64,000 nucleotides of DNA from SZUA-430 sp044375275. Its GTDB lineage: Bacteria > Pseudomonadota > Alphaproteobacteria > Micropepsales > Micropepsaceae. The notes below the pieces were generated by a model, which was not told where the DNA came from, did not search any database, and was given only the letters and a program-made list of their open reading frames with translations. Every line of letters starts with the position of its first letter. The first letter of the stretch is position 1. Of the stretch, positions 29,258 to 38,200 are shown piece by piece. Made by a program: the position numbers and the translations under genes. The stretch is from contig JBILMZ010000001.1 of NCBI GenBank assembly GCA_044375275.1, forward strand, positions 1 through 64,000, in the 5' to 3' direction.

Positions 29258-29857
29258 TCACTCGGCTGCAGCCGGTTCCTTCCGAAGATAGATCGAGTTC
29301 TTCGGTCGGGAAAACACGCGACCGATCATCGGCACGAAGGCCTCAAGCGGCATCGACTTGAATGCGGGGTCGAAGGAGTTCTGGTCATAGAGGTGACAGA
29401 ACTGCGCCGTCGCCTCGAAATGGGGGTGACCCCTGAACTGGTCGCGCATGTTTCGGTCGAGGCCCAGGAAGTGGAAGAAGTAGTAGCCCTGGAACATCGC
29501 GTGCTTCTCGATGATCCAGTGGTTCTTCTCGGACACATAGGGGCGTACGATCGATGCCGCGACATCTGCATGGTTCGCAGGCCCGAGTGTGTCGCCGATG
29601 TCGTGCACGAGGGCGCAGACCACGTACTCTTCATCCTGGCCTGCCTGGTGTGCGCGCGTGGCGGTCTGGAGTGAATGCTCGAGGCGATCCACCGGGTAGC
29701 CGCCGCAATCGCCCTTGAGCAGGTTCAGGTGGGACACGATCCGGTTTGGCAGATCCTTCTGGAACGGGGCTGCGTGCCTCACGATCGCCTGCCAGTCGTC
29801 CGCCGTGCCTTCCGCCATCGTCTTGTAGGTGGCGTGTTCCTTGATCTCGTCGGTCAT
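29258..29857 (-). CDS. HD-domain metalloprotein, resembling diiron oxygenases of the PhnZ/MIOX type
   Basis: 199 residues from ATG 29855-29857. Metal ligands of the HD fold are visible: DRLEHSLQTATRA (His), CALVHDIGDTLGP (HD pair), KHAMFQGYYFFHFLG and the late conserved HPHFEATAQFCHLYDQNSFDP. The last block resembles the tail of PhnZ-like mixed-valent diiron oxygenases more than nucleotide phosphohydrolases. Substrate unknown. It is transcribed alone, divergent from an SDR gene. Confidence 0.65.
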   Translation of the reverse strand: MTDEIKEHATYKTMAEGTADDWQAIVRHAAPFQKDLPNRIVSHLNLLKGDCGGYPVDRLEHSLQTATRAHQAGQDEEYVVCALVHDIGDTLGPANHADVAASIVRPYVSEKNHWIIEKHAMFQGYYFFHFLGLDRNMRDQFRGHPHFEATAQFCHLYDQNSFDPAFKSMPLEAFVPMIGRVFSRPKNSIYLRKEPAAAE

Positions 29858-29988
29858 GGCATTGGGTTTCCGTCTTTCGTCCCGGCACACTGCCGCGAGT
29901 TCGGGGGAAGGTCAAATCGCCCTCGTTGACGCCTCGCGAGAACAGGGAAAGACTGCGGCAACAACAAACACTTCCAGGAGGAGTTCGC

Positions 29989-30792
29989 ATGGTGAAGAAG
30001 CTTGAGGGGCGCGTAGCGCTTGTAACGGGCGGCGCCCGGGGTATCGGTGCTGCATCTGCGAACGCGCTGGCTGCCGCCGGCGCGGCCGTGCTCGTCACCG
30101 ACCTGCTTGATGAAGACGGGGAGCGTACCGCTGCCGGCATCGTGTCGGCGGGAGGCAAGGCCGGCTATGTGCGTCACGACGTGCGCGACGAGGCTGCCTG
30201 GGTCTCCGCCGTCGGAGAGGCTGAACGGAGATTTGGGGGGCTGGATATCCTGGTCAACAATGCGGGCATCTTCGCGATGAAGCCGATGCTCATGACGACG
30301 ATCGAGGAGTTCAGGAACATGCAGGCCATCAATGTCGAGGGTGTGTTCCTCGGCATGAAGACTTCCATCCCGGCTCTGTCGAAACGCAGTGCGCAGTGGG
30401 CGGGCGGAGCGGCCATCATCAACCTCTCGTCGGTCGCCGGCCTTACGGGTGCGGCGTTTGCCGTTCCCTACAATGCATCAAAGGGGGCGGTGCGTCTCAT
30501 GACGAAGGGCGCCGCGCTTGAGTGCTCGCAACTTGGCCAGAAGATCCGGGTGAACTCCATTCACCCAGGCGTCATCGACACGATGATGGGGCAGAAGGTC
30601 ATGGATGAGTTCGTGGCCGCTGGTGGCGGCTCTGCAAACGAGGTCCGGAACAATGTCATTTCACTGCATCCCCTCGGTCGCCTCGGCGTTGCCGCGGACA
30701 TTGCAAACGCCGTCGTGTTCCTTGCCTCAGACGATGCCAGCTTCATCACCGGCACCGAACTGGTCGTCGATGGCGGGCTGACCGCGCGTTAA
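29989..30792 (+). CDS. Short-chain dehydrogenase/reductase
   Basis: 267 residues from ATG 29989, which follows an AGGAGGAG ribosome site. Cofactor motif TGGARGIG (residues 14-21), NNAG (around 90), catalytic Ser in INLSSVAGLTGAAFAV and YNASK with the Tyr-Lys pair (about 161-165). Classic SDR sequence; the closest annotated relatives are glucose-1-dehydrogenase or hydroxysteroid dehydrogenase type, but the substrate cannot be read. An aspartate after the second strand (LVTDLLDED) favours NAD over NADP. Confidence 0.9.
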   Translation: MVKKLEGRVALVTGGARGIGAASANALAAAGAAVLVTDLLDEDGERTAAGIVSAGGKAGYVRHDVRDEAAWVSAVGEAERRFGGLDILVNNAGIFAMKPMLMTTIEEFRNMQAINVEGVFLGMKTSIPALSKRSAQWAGGAAIINLSSVAGLTGAAFAVPYNASKGAVRLMTKGAALECSQLGQKIRVNSIHPGVIDTMMGQKVMDEFVAAGGGSANEVRNNVISLHPLGRLGVAADIANAVVFLASDDASFITGTELVVDGGLTAR

Positions 30793-30798
30793 CGAAGG

Positions 30799-31656
30799 TC
30801 AGCTGCGCGACTGAAAACCGGTGCAGCGTACATAGCTGCGTTTCCACTCGGGAATGAAAATGCCCTGGCCCTTCTGCTCGAGATGGATCGTCTCGGGCAG
30901 GGCCTTCTCGCTGTCGTAGTCGCGCATGCGCACGACGTATTTGCCGGCCTCGGCATGAACGGACTCAATGCGCCAGTCGGCAATCGGATCGACAGGCAGC
31001 TTGACCGGTTTTTTCGCCGCCATTTTGTCGGCGAGCGCGAAACTGTTCCACCGGCTCAAGCGAAACTCGGACGGGCCGATCAGGGCAAAGAAGAGATACT
31101 GGGTCTCATTGACTGCGCAGCGGTTACCGGTTTTTGGAACCAGGCGTTCGTCAATGAAGAAGGCTTCGTCTCCCGGCAGGTCCGACGCCAAAAACTTCAT
31201 TGCATCCGCATCGATTGAAATCACCGACCTGTCAGCAGCCTTGCTGCATCGCTTGAAGACCATCGTGTCGACGTCTCCGCCCAGCGATGCCGATGACCTG
31301 ACGCGTGACATGATCTTGTCCGTATCGGGCCGAAACCTGAAGACTTCATCACCGACAGTGAGTGTTAGCACACCGTTGGTCTCCGATGCCGAACTGATCC
31401 TGCCACGGATGGCGGTCTCGGATCCGTCACTGGCGAAGAGGACACCGCCGGATTTTTCAAACTCGATTGCCAGGGCCGTCGCCCCTGCCGGGGGCATGGA
31501 TTTCGAACAGAGCTTGTCCGCGCTGACGTCGGTTGAAACGCCACTCCAAACCCCTTCAAGAAACGCCTTTCGCTCGGCGGCGAGATCAACGCCTTCCGCG
31601 AAGGCGGCCTGGCTGGAGAACATCAATGAAAGCAAAAACAGCGGCAGCAAACGCAT
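30799..31656 (-). CDS. Secreted hypothetical protein
   Basis: 285 residues from ATG 31654-31656; signal peptide MRLLPLFLLSLMFSSQAAFA. The mature protein has cysteines at KLCSKSMP, FKRCSKAAD, NRCAVNETQ and VRCTGFQ, so two disulfides are possible. Beta-strand-rich, with a FRFRPDTDKIMSRV region. No domain recognised. Its stop is six bases from the stop of the convergent SDR gene. Confidence 0.6.
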   Translation of the reverse strand: MRLLPLFLLSLMFSSQAAFAEGVDLAAERKAFLEGVWSGVSTDVSADKLCSKSMPPAGATALAIEFEKSGGVLFASDGSETAIRGRISSASETNGVLTLTVGDEVFRFRPDTDKIMSRVRSSASLGGDVDTMVFKRCSKAADRSVISIDADAMKFLASDLPGDEAFFIDERLVPKTGNRCAVNETQYLFFALIGPSEFRLSRWNSFALADKMAAKKPVKLPVDPIADWRIESVHAEAGKYVVRMRDYDSEKALPETIHLEQKGQGIFIPEWKRSYVRCTGFQSRS

Positions 31657-31737
31657 GGTGCAGGCGGCTCCACATCCCAACCCCGTTTCAACCGGCTGGG
31701 GCCAAGGGGGGGACTATAGACAAACGCGCCGGCCGCG

Positions 31738-32298
31738 TCACCCTGCCGGTGGCAAGGACATTGTCCGAAGATACTCGTATTCATCACTGACGGTATTCTT
31801 GAAGTAGTCAGCTCCTTCAATCGTGCGGACCCTCGAAAATCCCAGCCTGGCCAGGACCGCGATTGACGCCGCGTTGCGCGTATCCACGTAGGCGAGCGCC
31901 AGGTCCGCCAGGTGGAGCCTTGAGAGATGCGAAAGCATGAGGCGGACGGCCCCCACGGCAACCCCGCGCCGCCGGAACCCGTCGAACACTTCATAAGCCA
32001 CAAAGAGCTTCCGGTCCGAACGGCACGTGGCCTGGACGAGCCCGGCCGGATGTCCGTCCAGCATCATGACCCAGTTCAACCAGAGTTCGTCGCGTTCGGG
32101 CGAGCGTCTGCCTTCAAGGGTACGAAAGCGCGCCTGCAGCTGCTCAAGTGACTGCGGCGGGTCTTCAGGCACAAAGGTATAGAGTGCGGGATCCTGAAGC
32201 AGCGGGAACAAGGTCGCCGCATGCCGTTCCAGCAGCGGCTCGAGGATCAGTGGCGGCGCAGACAGGCGTTCGATCCGGTAATGATCAAACGCCTGCAC
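31738..32298 (-). CDS. GNAT-family N-acetyltransferase
   Basis: 186 residues with the acetyl-CoA motif FRRRGVAVGAVRLMLSHL (about 110-127) and the conserved VDTRNAASIAVLARLGFSRV near 138-157, as in RimJ/RimL-type acetyltransferases. Substrate unknown. The start gives a family-type beginning (IERLSAPPLILEPLLERHA). It lies eight bases from rho on the same strand but the two are not obviously functionally related. Confidence 0.82.
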   Translation of the reverse strand: MQAFDHYRIERLSAPPLILEPLLERHAATLFPLLQDPALYTFVPEDPPQSLEQLQARFRTLEGRRSPERDELWLNWVMMLDGHPAGLVQATCRSDRKLFVAYEVFDGFRRRGVAVGAVRLMLSHLSRLHLADLALAYVDTRNAASIAVLARLGFSRVRTIEGADYFKNTVSDEYEYLRTMSLPPAG

Positions 32299-32305
32299 GC
32301 AGGCC

Positions 32306-33580
32306 TCACGTATTCATGGCGTCGAAGAAGTCTGAGTTCTGCTTCGTGCTCTTGAGCTTGTCGAGCAGGAACTCGATCGCGTCGGTCGCGCCCATCGGAT
32401 TGAGGATGCGGCGCAGCACGTACATCTTCTGAAGGACGTTCTTCTCCACGAGGAGTTCTTCCTTGCGGGTGCCCGACTTGAGGATGTCCATGGACGGGAA
32501 CACGCGCTTGTCCGCGACCTTGCGGTCGAGAACGATTTCCGAGTTACCGGTGCCCTTGAATTCTTCGAAGATGACTTCGTCCATTCGGCTGCCGGTATCG
32601 ATCAGCGCCGTTGCGATGATGGTCAGCGAGCCGCCTTCCTCGATGTTACGGGCTGCACCGAAGAAGCGCTTGGGCCTCTGCAGCGCGTTTGCGTCAACAC
32701 CGCCGGTCAGGACCTTGCCCGAAGAGGGGACGACCGTGTTGTAGGCGCGGCCGAGACGGGTGACCGAGTCCAAAAGAATGACGACGTCGCGCTTGTGTTC
32801 AACAAGGCGCTTGGCCTTCTCGATCACCATCTCGGCGACCTGAACGTGGCGCGATGCCGGCTCGTCGAATGTCGACGAGATGACTTCGCCCTTTACCGTT
32901 CGCTGCATGTCCGTGACTTCTTCCGGACGCTCGTCGATCAGAAGAACGATCAGGAAGCACTCGGGATGGTTGGCCGAAATCGACCGGGCAATGTTCTGCA
33001 GCAGCACCGTCTTGCCGGTACGCGGCGGGGCGACGATCAAGGCGCGCTGGCCCTTGCCGAGTGGGGCCACGATGTCGATCACGCGTGCGGAGCGGTCCTT
33101 AATCGTGGGATCGGCCACTTCCATCTTCAGACGCTCATCCGGATAGAGCGGCGTCAGATTGTCGAAGTGAACCTTGTGGCGCTGCTTTTCCGGGTCTTCG
33201 AAGTTGACCGTATTGACCTTGAGCAGGGCGAAGTAGCGCTCGCCGTCCTTGGGGCTGCGGATCGGTCCTTCAACCGTGTCGCCCGTGCGAAGGGCAAAGC
33301 GCCGGATCTGCGTCGGGCTGACGTAGATGTCGTCCGGGCCTGGCAGGTAATTGGATTCAGGGGCGCGGAGAAAGCCGAAGCCGTCCGAGAGAACTTCGAC
33401 CACACCGGATCCGGTGATCTCGACTTCCTGTTCCGCCAATTGCTTCAGGATCGCAAACATCATGTCCTGTTTGCGCATGGCGCTCGCGTTCTCGATTTTC
33501 AGCTCTTCAGCCAGTTCGAGGAGGGCAGCCGGGGACTTGGACTTCAGGTCCTGGAGCTTCATTACTTCTTGAAGCGACAT
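32306..33580 (-). CDS. rho: Transcription termination factor Rho
   Basis: Hexameric RNA helicase ending transcription. 424 residues; [14 protein letters not shown] (start of the RNA-binding N-terminal domain; the annotated Met is six residues before), cold-shock-like domain with [16 protein letters not shown] and SPTQIRRF, ATPase P-loop [17 protein letters not shown], Walker [16 protein letters not shown] and Q/R-loop [22 protein letters not shown] (split over the line). Standard place in this hem-rho gene group next to the proposed origin. A leader of about 290 bases precedes it. Confidence 0.97.
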   Translation of the reverse strand: MSLQEVMKLQDLKSKSPAALLELAEELKIENASAMRKQDMMFAILKQLAEQEVEITGSGVVEVLSDGFGFLRAPESNYLPGPDDIYVSPTQIRRFALRTGDTVEGPIRSPKDGERYFALLKVNTVNFEDPEKQRHKVHFDNLTPLYPDERLKMEVADPTIKDRSARVIDIVAPLGKGQRALIVAPPRTGKTVLLQNIARSISANHPECFLIVLLIDERPEEVTDMQRTVKGEVISSTFDEPASRHVQVAEMVIEKAKRLVEHKRDVVILLDSVTRLGRAYNTVVPSSGKVLTGGVDANALQRPKRFFGAARNIEEGGSLTIIATALIDTGSRMDEVIFEEFKGTGNSEIVLDRKVADKRVFPSMDILKSGTRKEELLVEKNVLQKMYVLRRILNPMGATDAIEFLLDKLKSTKQNSDFFDAMNT

Positions 33581-33871
33581 ATGTAGTAAACTCTCTGATC
33601 GTTGAAATTAAGGGGAGGCAGGGATCGGGTGTTCAGGTCTTGCCGGGATCTGTTCCTGCGGCCGTGACCTTTGAAGGGAAGGGAGGTTTTCTGTTCGTTC
33701 GGTGGTTCCGGACAGGATCCAGACCAGAATCCACACACAAGCGCGCTGGCTGGTGTCGACGTCCCGGACGATTTCTGAGAACGAAAGTACCTTACCCCAA
33801 TCCGCTTCCGGTTTGAAGGGGTCAAATTCAAGTCATGGTTTCATGGACGGAATGGCCGGTTTCTGCCCGTT
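33581..33871 (-). promoter_or_regulatory. Long untranslated leader of rho
   Basis: 291 bases between hemJ and rho with no convincing gene; the frame at 33562-33831 on the minus strand (89 codons) has a start but overlaps the rho start and shows no family features. rho genes are known for autoregulated leaders, so this stretch probably holds the promoter and regulatory RNA. No strong hairpin seen by eye. Confidence 0.4.
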
Positions 33872-34315
33872 TCAGAAGGGTTTCACGACAACCAGAATGA
33901 CGATCAGCATCATCAGGACTGCCGGAACCTCGTTCACAATCCTGAAGAAACGCTGCGTCTTGCGGTTTTCGCCGCGCTCAAAATCCCGGCGCCAACGGGA
34001 AAACATGCCATGCATGCCCGACAGAGCAATGACGAGGGCGAGCTTTCCGTGAAACCAGCCGGCTGACCATGCCTGCAGGGTTTCGACCAGAAGCAGGCCC
34101 AGGACCCACACTGCCACCATGGATGGGTTGATGATGATGCGCATCAGCTTGCGCTCCATCAGAACGAAGCGCTCGTACTCTGCCGACCCTTGCGCCGTTT
34201 CGCAGTGATACACAAACAGGCGTGGCAGATAGAGCATGCCCGCCATCCACGCGATAACCGCGATGATGTGGAATGCCTTCAGCCACAGGTAATACGGCAG
34301 CAACAACTCGGTCAT
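33872..34315 (-). CDS. hemJ: HemJ protoporphyrinogen IX oxidase (CopD/DUF2269-like membrane protein)
   Basis: 147 residues from ATG 34313-34315; a longer frame adds eleven residues with no homology-like signal. Four hydrophobic segments; the start LPYYLWLKAFHIIAVIAWMAGMLYLPRLFVYH holds the conserved His and Arg of the HemJ family, and LMRIIINPSMVAVWVLGL and WFHGKLALVIALSGMHGMF follow. Converts protoporphyrinogen to protoporphyrin IX. It overlaps hemH by four bases (ATGA). Confidence 0.9.
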   Translation of the reverse strand: MTELLLPYYLWLKAFHIIAVIAWMAGMLYLPRLFVYHCETAQGSAEYERFVLMERKLMRIIINPSMVAVWVLGLLLVETLQAWSAGWFHGKLALVIALSGMHGMFSRWRRDFERGENRKTQRFFRIVNEVPAVLMMLIVILVVVKPF

Positions 34316-35349
34316 GCCGCCTTTTCCTGCAAGGCGCACTGGCCGCATTTTGCGGGGCAGACACGCTTGCCGCTGCCAGGCATGGTTCCCTTGCCATCGA
34401 TCGCTTTGCGCACCAATTTGGCGAGGCCGTCAATGAAGGCCGGGTGCGTGCCTACGGCGGGGACACGGTGGTAGTGGGGGACACCGCTTTCGGTTGCGAG
34501 CTCTGCGTATTCGATGTCGAGTTCGACCAGCGTCTCGGAGTGTTCCGACACGAAGGCAACGGGGATCACGACAAGTGCCTTGCCTTCCTTTCCCGCTGCT
34601 TCGATCTCGTGTTCCGTTGAAGGGCCGATCCACTTCATCGGGCCGACACGGCTCTGGTAGCTGATACGCCAGTCCAGTCCCTCGATGCCCAGGCCCGATG
34701 CGATTGCTGCCGCTGTCTGTTCCACCTGTGCCTGGTAGGGGTCGCCGGACCTGATCACGCTCTCCGGCAATCCGTGCGCCGAAAAAAGGAGCCGATACTT
34801 GATGTTCGGCGGCATGTCTTCAATCGTCTGCCGGATGAGCGCGCGATAGGCTTCAACGAAGCCGTCATCTTGCGGGTAGCAGCACAAGGTGACCGTCGGC
34901 GCGACCAGTTTTCCGCGACGCGCCTGCTCATGCCATTCGCGAATGGATGAGCGGGACGTCGTGGTCGAGTATTGTGGGTACAGCGGCAGCAGAATGATCC
35001 TGTTCGGCCTGAACCGACGGACCTGTTCAACCACATCGCTTGCCCTTGGCGATGAGTAGCGCATCGCGACGAAAACTTCGCAGTGGTGCTCGCCGCCCTG
35101 CAATGCCGCCTGCAGCGCCGATGACTGGGTGTAGGTCTGACCGAGGATCGGCGAGCTCCCACCCAGCTTGGTATAGATTTCCCGCGCGATCGGGGCGCGC
35201 CTGCCCGAGATGATCTTTGCGATCAGCCAGCGAAACGGGTTCGGAACGCGGATGATGGCCGGGTCATTGAACAGGTTGAACAGAAAGGGTTTCACCTCAT
35301 CGAGCGAGCCGGGTCCCCCGAGATTGAACAGAACGACTGCCACTCTCAT
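34312..35349 (-). CDS. hemH: Ferrochelatase
   Basis: 345 residues; inserts ferrous iron into protoporphyrin IX. Signature FSAHGLPESVIRSGDPYQAQ (around 200) has the catalytic His, and FNLGGPGSLDEVKPFLFNLF is the N-terminal family start. VPVAFVSEHSETLVELDIEY holds the second catalytic His/Glu. The C-terminus has a short Cys-rich tail CPAKCGQC, a motif like that of [2Fe-2S]-containing ferrochelatases of some bacteria. Overlaps hemE by four bases. Confidence 0.97.
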   Translation of the reverse strand: MRVAVVLFNLGGPGSLDEVKPFLFNLFNDPAIIRVPNPFRWLIAKIISGRRAPIAREIYTKLGGSSPILGQTYTQSSALQAALQGGEHHCEVFVAMRYSSPRASDVVEQVRRFRPNRIILLPLYPQYSTTTSRSSIREWHEQARRGKLVAPTVTLCCYPQDDGFVEAYRALIRQTIEDMPPNIKYRLLFSAHGLPESVIRSGDPYQAQVEQTAAAIASGLGIEGLDWRISYQSRVGPMKWIGPSTEHEIEAAGKEGKALVVIPVAFVSEHSETLVELDIEYAELATESGVPHYHRVPAVGTHPAFIDGLAKLVRKAIDGKGTMPGSGKRVCPAKCGQCALQEKAA

Positions 35350-36383
35350 CGGGATGCCCTTACCTGCGCGATCATGTTCTCGACATGCCGGATCGGTGTT
35401 TCCTGGCGGATGCCGTGTCCCAGGTTGAAAATGTGCGGCGTGCCGGCGGTCTCGTCGAGAATGTGCCTGATGGCAGAGGTCTGTGCCTCGCCGCCTACGG
35501 CCAGAACCATCGGATCGAGATTGCCCTGGGTCGCCAGAGTGGGGGACATGATGGAACGGGCTGTCGCGAGAGAGGTCTGGAAGTCTATGCTCACGCCGTT
35601 GGCCCCTGTTCGCTCAATGTAGGTCGACAGGTTCATGCCGCTTCCGCGCGGAAACACGATGAACGGGATCGACGGATATGAGCTCCTTACGCGGCTGATG
35701 ATCTTCCGGATTGGTTCGACTGAATATTTGCTGACCATGCCGGCTGGAATGGCTCCCGCCCAGCTTTCAAAGATCTGCAGGACTTCTGCGCCAGCCCTGA
35801 CCTGCTCGATGAGATACAGGGCTGTGGCCTCGACCAGGGTCTCCATCAGGCCATCGAGTTCGGCGGGGTAGGTGGCTGCGAACCGACGCAGGTCTTCGCT
35901 GTCGTCGGAGCTGCCACCGGCTACCATGTAGTTCGCGACCGTCCAAGGGGCACCCGCAAATCCGATCAGCGTCACGTTCCGGGGGAGGGTTGCCTTCACC
36001 CGCGACACCGTTTCAAAAACAGGTGCCAGCCGGGTGTTGGCCGACGCGGCTTTCATTTTTGCGAAGTCCGACGGACCGAACTTTTCCAGCTTCGGGCCTT
36101 CGCCTTCCGCGAACCAAAGGCGCTGACCGAGGGCGTGGGGAATTACCAGGATATCCGAAAACAGGATGGCCGCATCGAAGCCGAAACGCCGGATTGGCTG
36201 GAGTGTTACTTCCGTGGCAAAATCGGGGGTGAAACACAGGGTCATGAAATCGCCGGCCTTGGCTCTCAAGTCCCTGTATTCGCTGAGATATCTGCCAGCC
36301 TGGCGCATGAGCCAGATCGGAGTCGGGGAGACCGGTTTTCCTGACAGCACGGCCAGAAGCGGCTTCGGTTCAGTTCCAGTCAC
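35346..36383 (-). CDS. hemE: Uroporphyrinogen decarboxylase
   Basis: 345 residues from GTG 36381-36383 (no better ATG in frame). Removes four carboxylates of uroporphyrinogen III. Active-site blocks: PIWLMRQAGRYLSEYRD (residues 18-34), FSDILVIPHALGQ, LIGFAGAPWTVANYMV, YSVEPIRKII and NLGHGIRQETP near the C-terminus. First gene of the leftward hemE-hemH-hemJ(-rho) run and the flank of the proposed origin, the same neighbour as in Caulobacter. Confidence 0.97.
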   Translation of the reverse strand: MTGTEPKPLLAVLSGKPVSPTPIWLMRQAGRYLSEYRDLRAKAGDFMTLCFTPDFATEVTLQPIRRFGFDAAILFSDILVIPHALGQRLWFAEGEGPKLEKFGPSDFAKMKAASANTRLAPVFETVSRVKATLPRNVTLIGFAGAPWTVANYMVAGGSSDDSEDLRRFAATYPAELDGLMETLVEATALYLIEQVRAGAEVLQIFESWAGAIPAGMVSKYSVEPIRKIISRVRSSYPSIPFIVFPRGSGMNLSTYIERTGANGVSIDFQTSLATARSIMSPTLATQGNLDPMVLAVGGEAQTSAIRHILDETAGTPHIFNLGHGIRQETPIRHVENMIAQVRASR

Positions 36384-36761
36384 TGGTTCATCCCTGTTTT
36401 CATATTCTTAGTTATATTTATTAGTGGTTTGGTAGGAAGATGTAGGGCGTGTGGACAATTGGGACAGACGGGGCGTCCCTCGGTCATCCCCAAAGTGGTA
36501 CCCAGGGGGCAAAGAAATCCATAGCTGGGGAGAATGAGTCGAATTGTCATATTTCCTGCCAGAGTGTGGCCGCCGCGCAATGTGGATGTCTTGGGTACGT
36601 TCCGCAGAGTCAAAAGTTGCGGATAAAGTTGGATTCGAATTCAGGTGTGGTGGATATGCAATGGATAGGACACGGTCCAAGGGTGGATAGGTCAGGGGGG
36701 GTGTGTTCTCCCAGTCTCATGCCGAGGGTTTTTCGGAGAGTATCTACAGAAAGATCCTCAG
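36384..36761. other. Candidate chromosomal replication origin (oriC)
   Basis: 378 bases without a gene between divergent hemE and PPSR, the location of oriC in Caulobacter. DnaA-box-like sequences: TGTGGACAA (36450-36458, 8 of 9), TGCGGATAA (36618-36626, 8 of 9), with weaker TGTGGATGT (36581), GGTGGATAT (36649), GGTGGATAG (36682) and GTATCTACA (36740). TCCCCA-type weak boxes lie at 36487-36492 and, inverted, 36526-36531. GANTC sites are at 36536, 36607 and 36632. The AT-rich stretch 36395-36424 could be the unwinding element. The flanking genes run away from it on both sides. Confidence 0.7.
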
Positions 36762-37607
36762 GTGAGTGAGCGCAAGAACGGCGGCATTGCCATCTATTTT
36801 CACCTGCACCTGATTTCCGACTCCACGGGTGAGACGCTGAATGCGGTCGCAAAAGCGGCGTGTGCGCAGTTTGATATGGGTCGTCCGCTCGAGCATTTCT
36901 ATCCTCTGGTCCGCAATCGCAAGCAACTGGATCGGGCTTTTCTCGAGCTTGAAGCTTCGCCGGGTCTGGTGCTTCACACCATGGTAAATGCCGAACTCCG
37001 GGAAGCGCTGGAGGCCCGGTGCCGTGAGTTGGGCCTTCCGTCTGTTGCCGTCCTGGATCCCGTCATGTCTACGCTGGGCAGCTATCTGGGTGTTGAGGAA
37101 AGTCACCGGCCAGGGGCCCAGCATGAGCTGGACGCGCGCTATTTTTCGCGGATCGAGGCGCTCAATTACACGATGGCGCACGATGACGGGCAGAGCACGT
37201 CGACCCTCCACCAGGCGGACGTCGTGCTGGTCGGCGTCAGTCGAACGTCGAAGACGCCTACGTGCATCTACCTTGCCAATCGCGGCATCAAGGCAGCCAA
37301 CATTCCCATCGTCTCCGGGGTGCCGCTTCCCGCAGAACTGCACGCCATCAAGGGGCCGCTGATCGTCGGACTTGTCGTCAATCCCGAGCGGCTCCTGCAC
37401 ATCCGCAAAAACCGGTTGCTGTCGCTGAAAGCCGAGACCGATACGGAATATGTCGATCTTGATGCGATCCGGGCCGAGCTCGTCATTGCGAGGAAGCTTT
37501 TTGCCGAAAAGGGCTGGCCCGTCATCGATGTAACGCGGCGGTCGATCGAGGAAACCGCGGCGGAAGTCCTGGCGTTGCACAATCGGGCTGATCCAAAGTC
37601 GCCATGA
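36762..37607 (+). CDS. ppsR: Pyruvate,phosphate/water dikinase regulatory protein (DUF299)
   Basis: 281 residues from GTG 36762. Bifunctional ADP-dependent kinase/Pi-dependent phosphorylase of phosphoenolpyruvate-forming dikinases. P-loop-like GVSRTSKTPT (about 151-160), the start FHLHLISDSTGETLNAVA and the invariant LNYTMAHDDG are all present. The first gene right of the proposed origin, corresponding to the RP001 homologue of Caulobacter. Overlaps maf by four bases (ATGA). Confidence 0.93.
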   Translation: MSERKNGGIAIYFHLHLISDSTGETLNAVAKAACAQFDMGRPLEHFYPLVRNRKQLDRAFLELEASPGLVLHTMVNAELREALEARCRELGLPSVAVLDPVMSTLGSYLGVEESHRPGAQHELDARYFSRIEALNYTMAHDDGQSTSTLHQADVVLVGVSRTSKTPTCIYLANRGIKAANIPIVSGVPLPAELHAIKGPLIVGLVVNPERLLHIRKNRLLSLKAETDTEYVDLDAIRAELVIARKLFAEKGWPVIDVTRRSIEETAAEVLALHNRADPKSP

Positions 37608-38200
37608 AACAGATCGTACTTGCATCGCAAAGTTCGGCCCGCCGGCGAATGCTTGAGGTGGCGGGGGTGGTGTTTGAGTGCCGTGCGGCGGCTATCGATG
37701 AAGCTGCCATCGTTGAATCCATGCGCGTGGAAAGGGCAGGCGGGCGGAACATCGCGGACTGCCTGGCGGAACTGAAGGCGCTCCGGGTTTCCCGCTCTGA
37801 TCCCGTGTCCTGGGTCATCGGGGCCGACCAGGTGCTTAGCGCGGACGGAGAGATTTTCGAGAAACCCGGCACTGTCGAAGGCGCCCGGCGGCAGTTGAAA
37901 CAGCTTCGCGGGAAACAACACATCCTTCACTCTGCCGTTTGCGTGGCGCAAAACGGGCAGGTCGTCTGGCGGCATGTCGGCGAAGCCAAAATGACCATGC
38001 GTCCGTTTTCGGATGCTTTTCTCGAGACCTACCTTGTGGACGCTGGTGCGGACATATTGGGGAGTGTCGGTGCGTATCACGTGGAAAACCTAGGGATTCA
38101 GCTCTTTTCGAAGATCGATGGAGACATTTTCACGGTGCAGGGGTTGCCGCTTCTCGCGCTTCTCGATTTCCTGCGCCTTCATGAACTGGTGAGGACCTGA
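37604..38200 (+). CDS. maf: Maf-family nucleoside-triphosphate pyrophosphatase
   Basis: 198 residues. House-cleaning pyrophosphatase hydrolysing non-canonical or methylated NTPs. Begins ILVLASQSSARRRMLE-type (KQIVLASQSSARRRML), has the catalytic Asp in VIGADQVLS, FEKPGTVEGARRQLKQLRG and DILGSVGAYHVENLG. Start ATG overlaps the PPSR stop, and its stop abuts aroE (one-base overlap), so the four genes are likely one operon. Confidence 0.9.
   Translation: MKQIVLASQSSARRRMLEVAGVVFECRAAAIDEAAIVESMRVERAGGRNIADCLAELKALRVSRSDPVSWVIGADQVLSADGEIFEKPGTVEGARRQLKQLRGKQHILHSAVCVAQNGQVVWRHVGEAKMTMRPFSDAFLETYLVDAGADILGSVGAYHVENLGIQLFSKIDGDIFTVQGLPLLALLDFLRLHELVRT

Noticed and set aside
33562..33831. 89-codon frame in the rho leader
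   Set aside because: Overlaps the rho start, composition unlike a protein (many Arg/Ser/Pro), no ribosome site; kept only as part of the leader.
36744..37625. Minus-strand frame opposite PPSR
   Set aside because: Antisense to a conserved gene; extends into the origin region without support.
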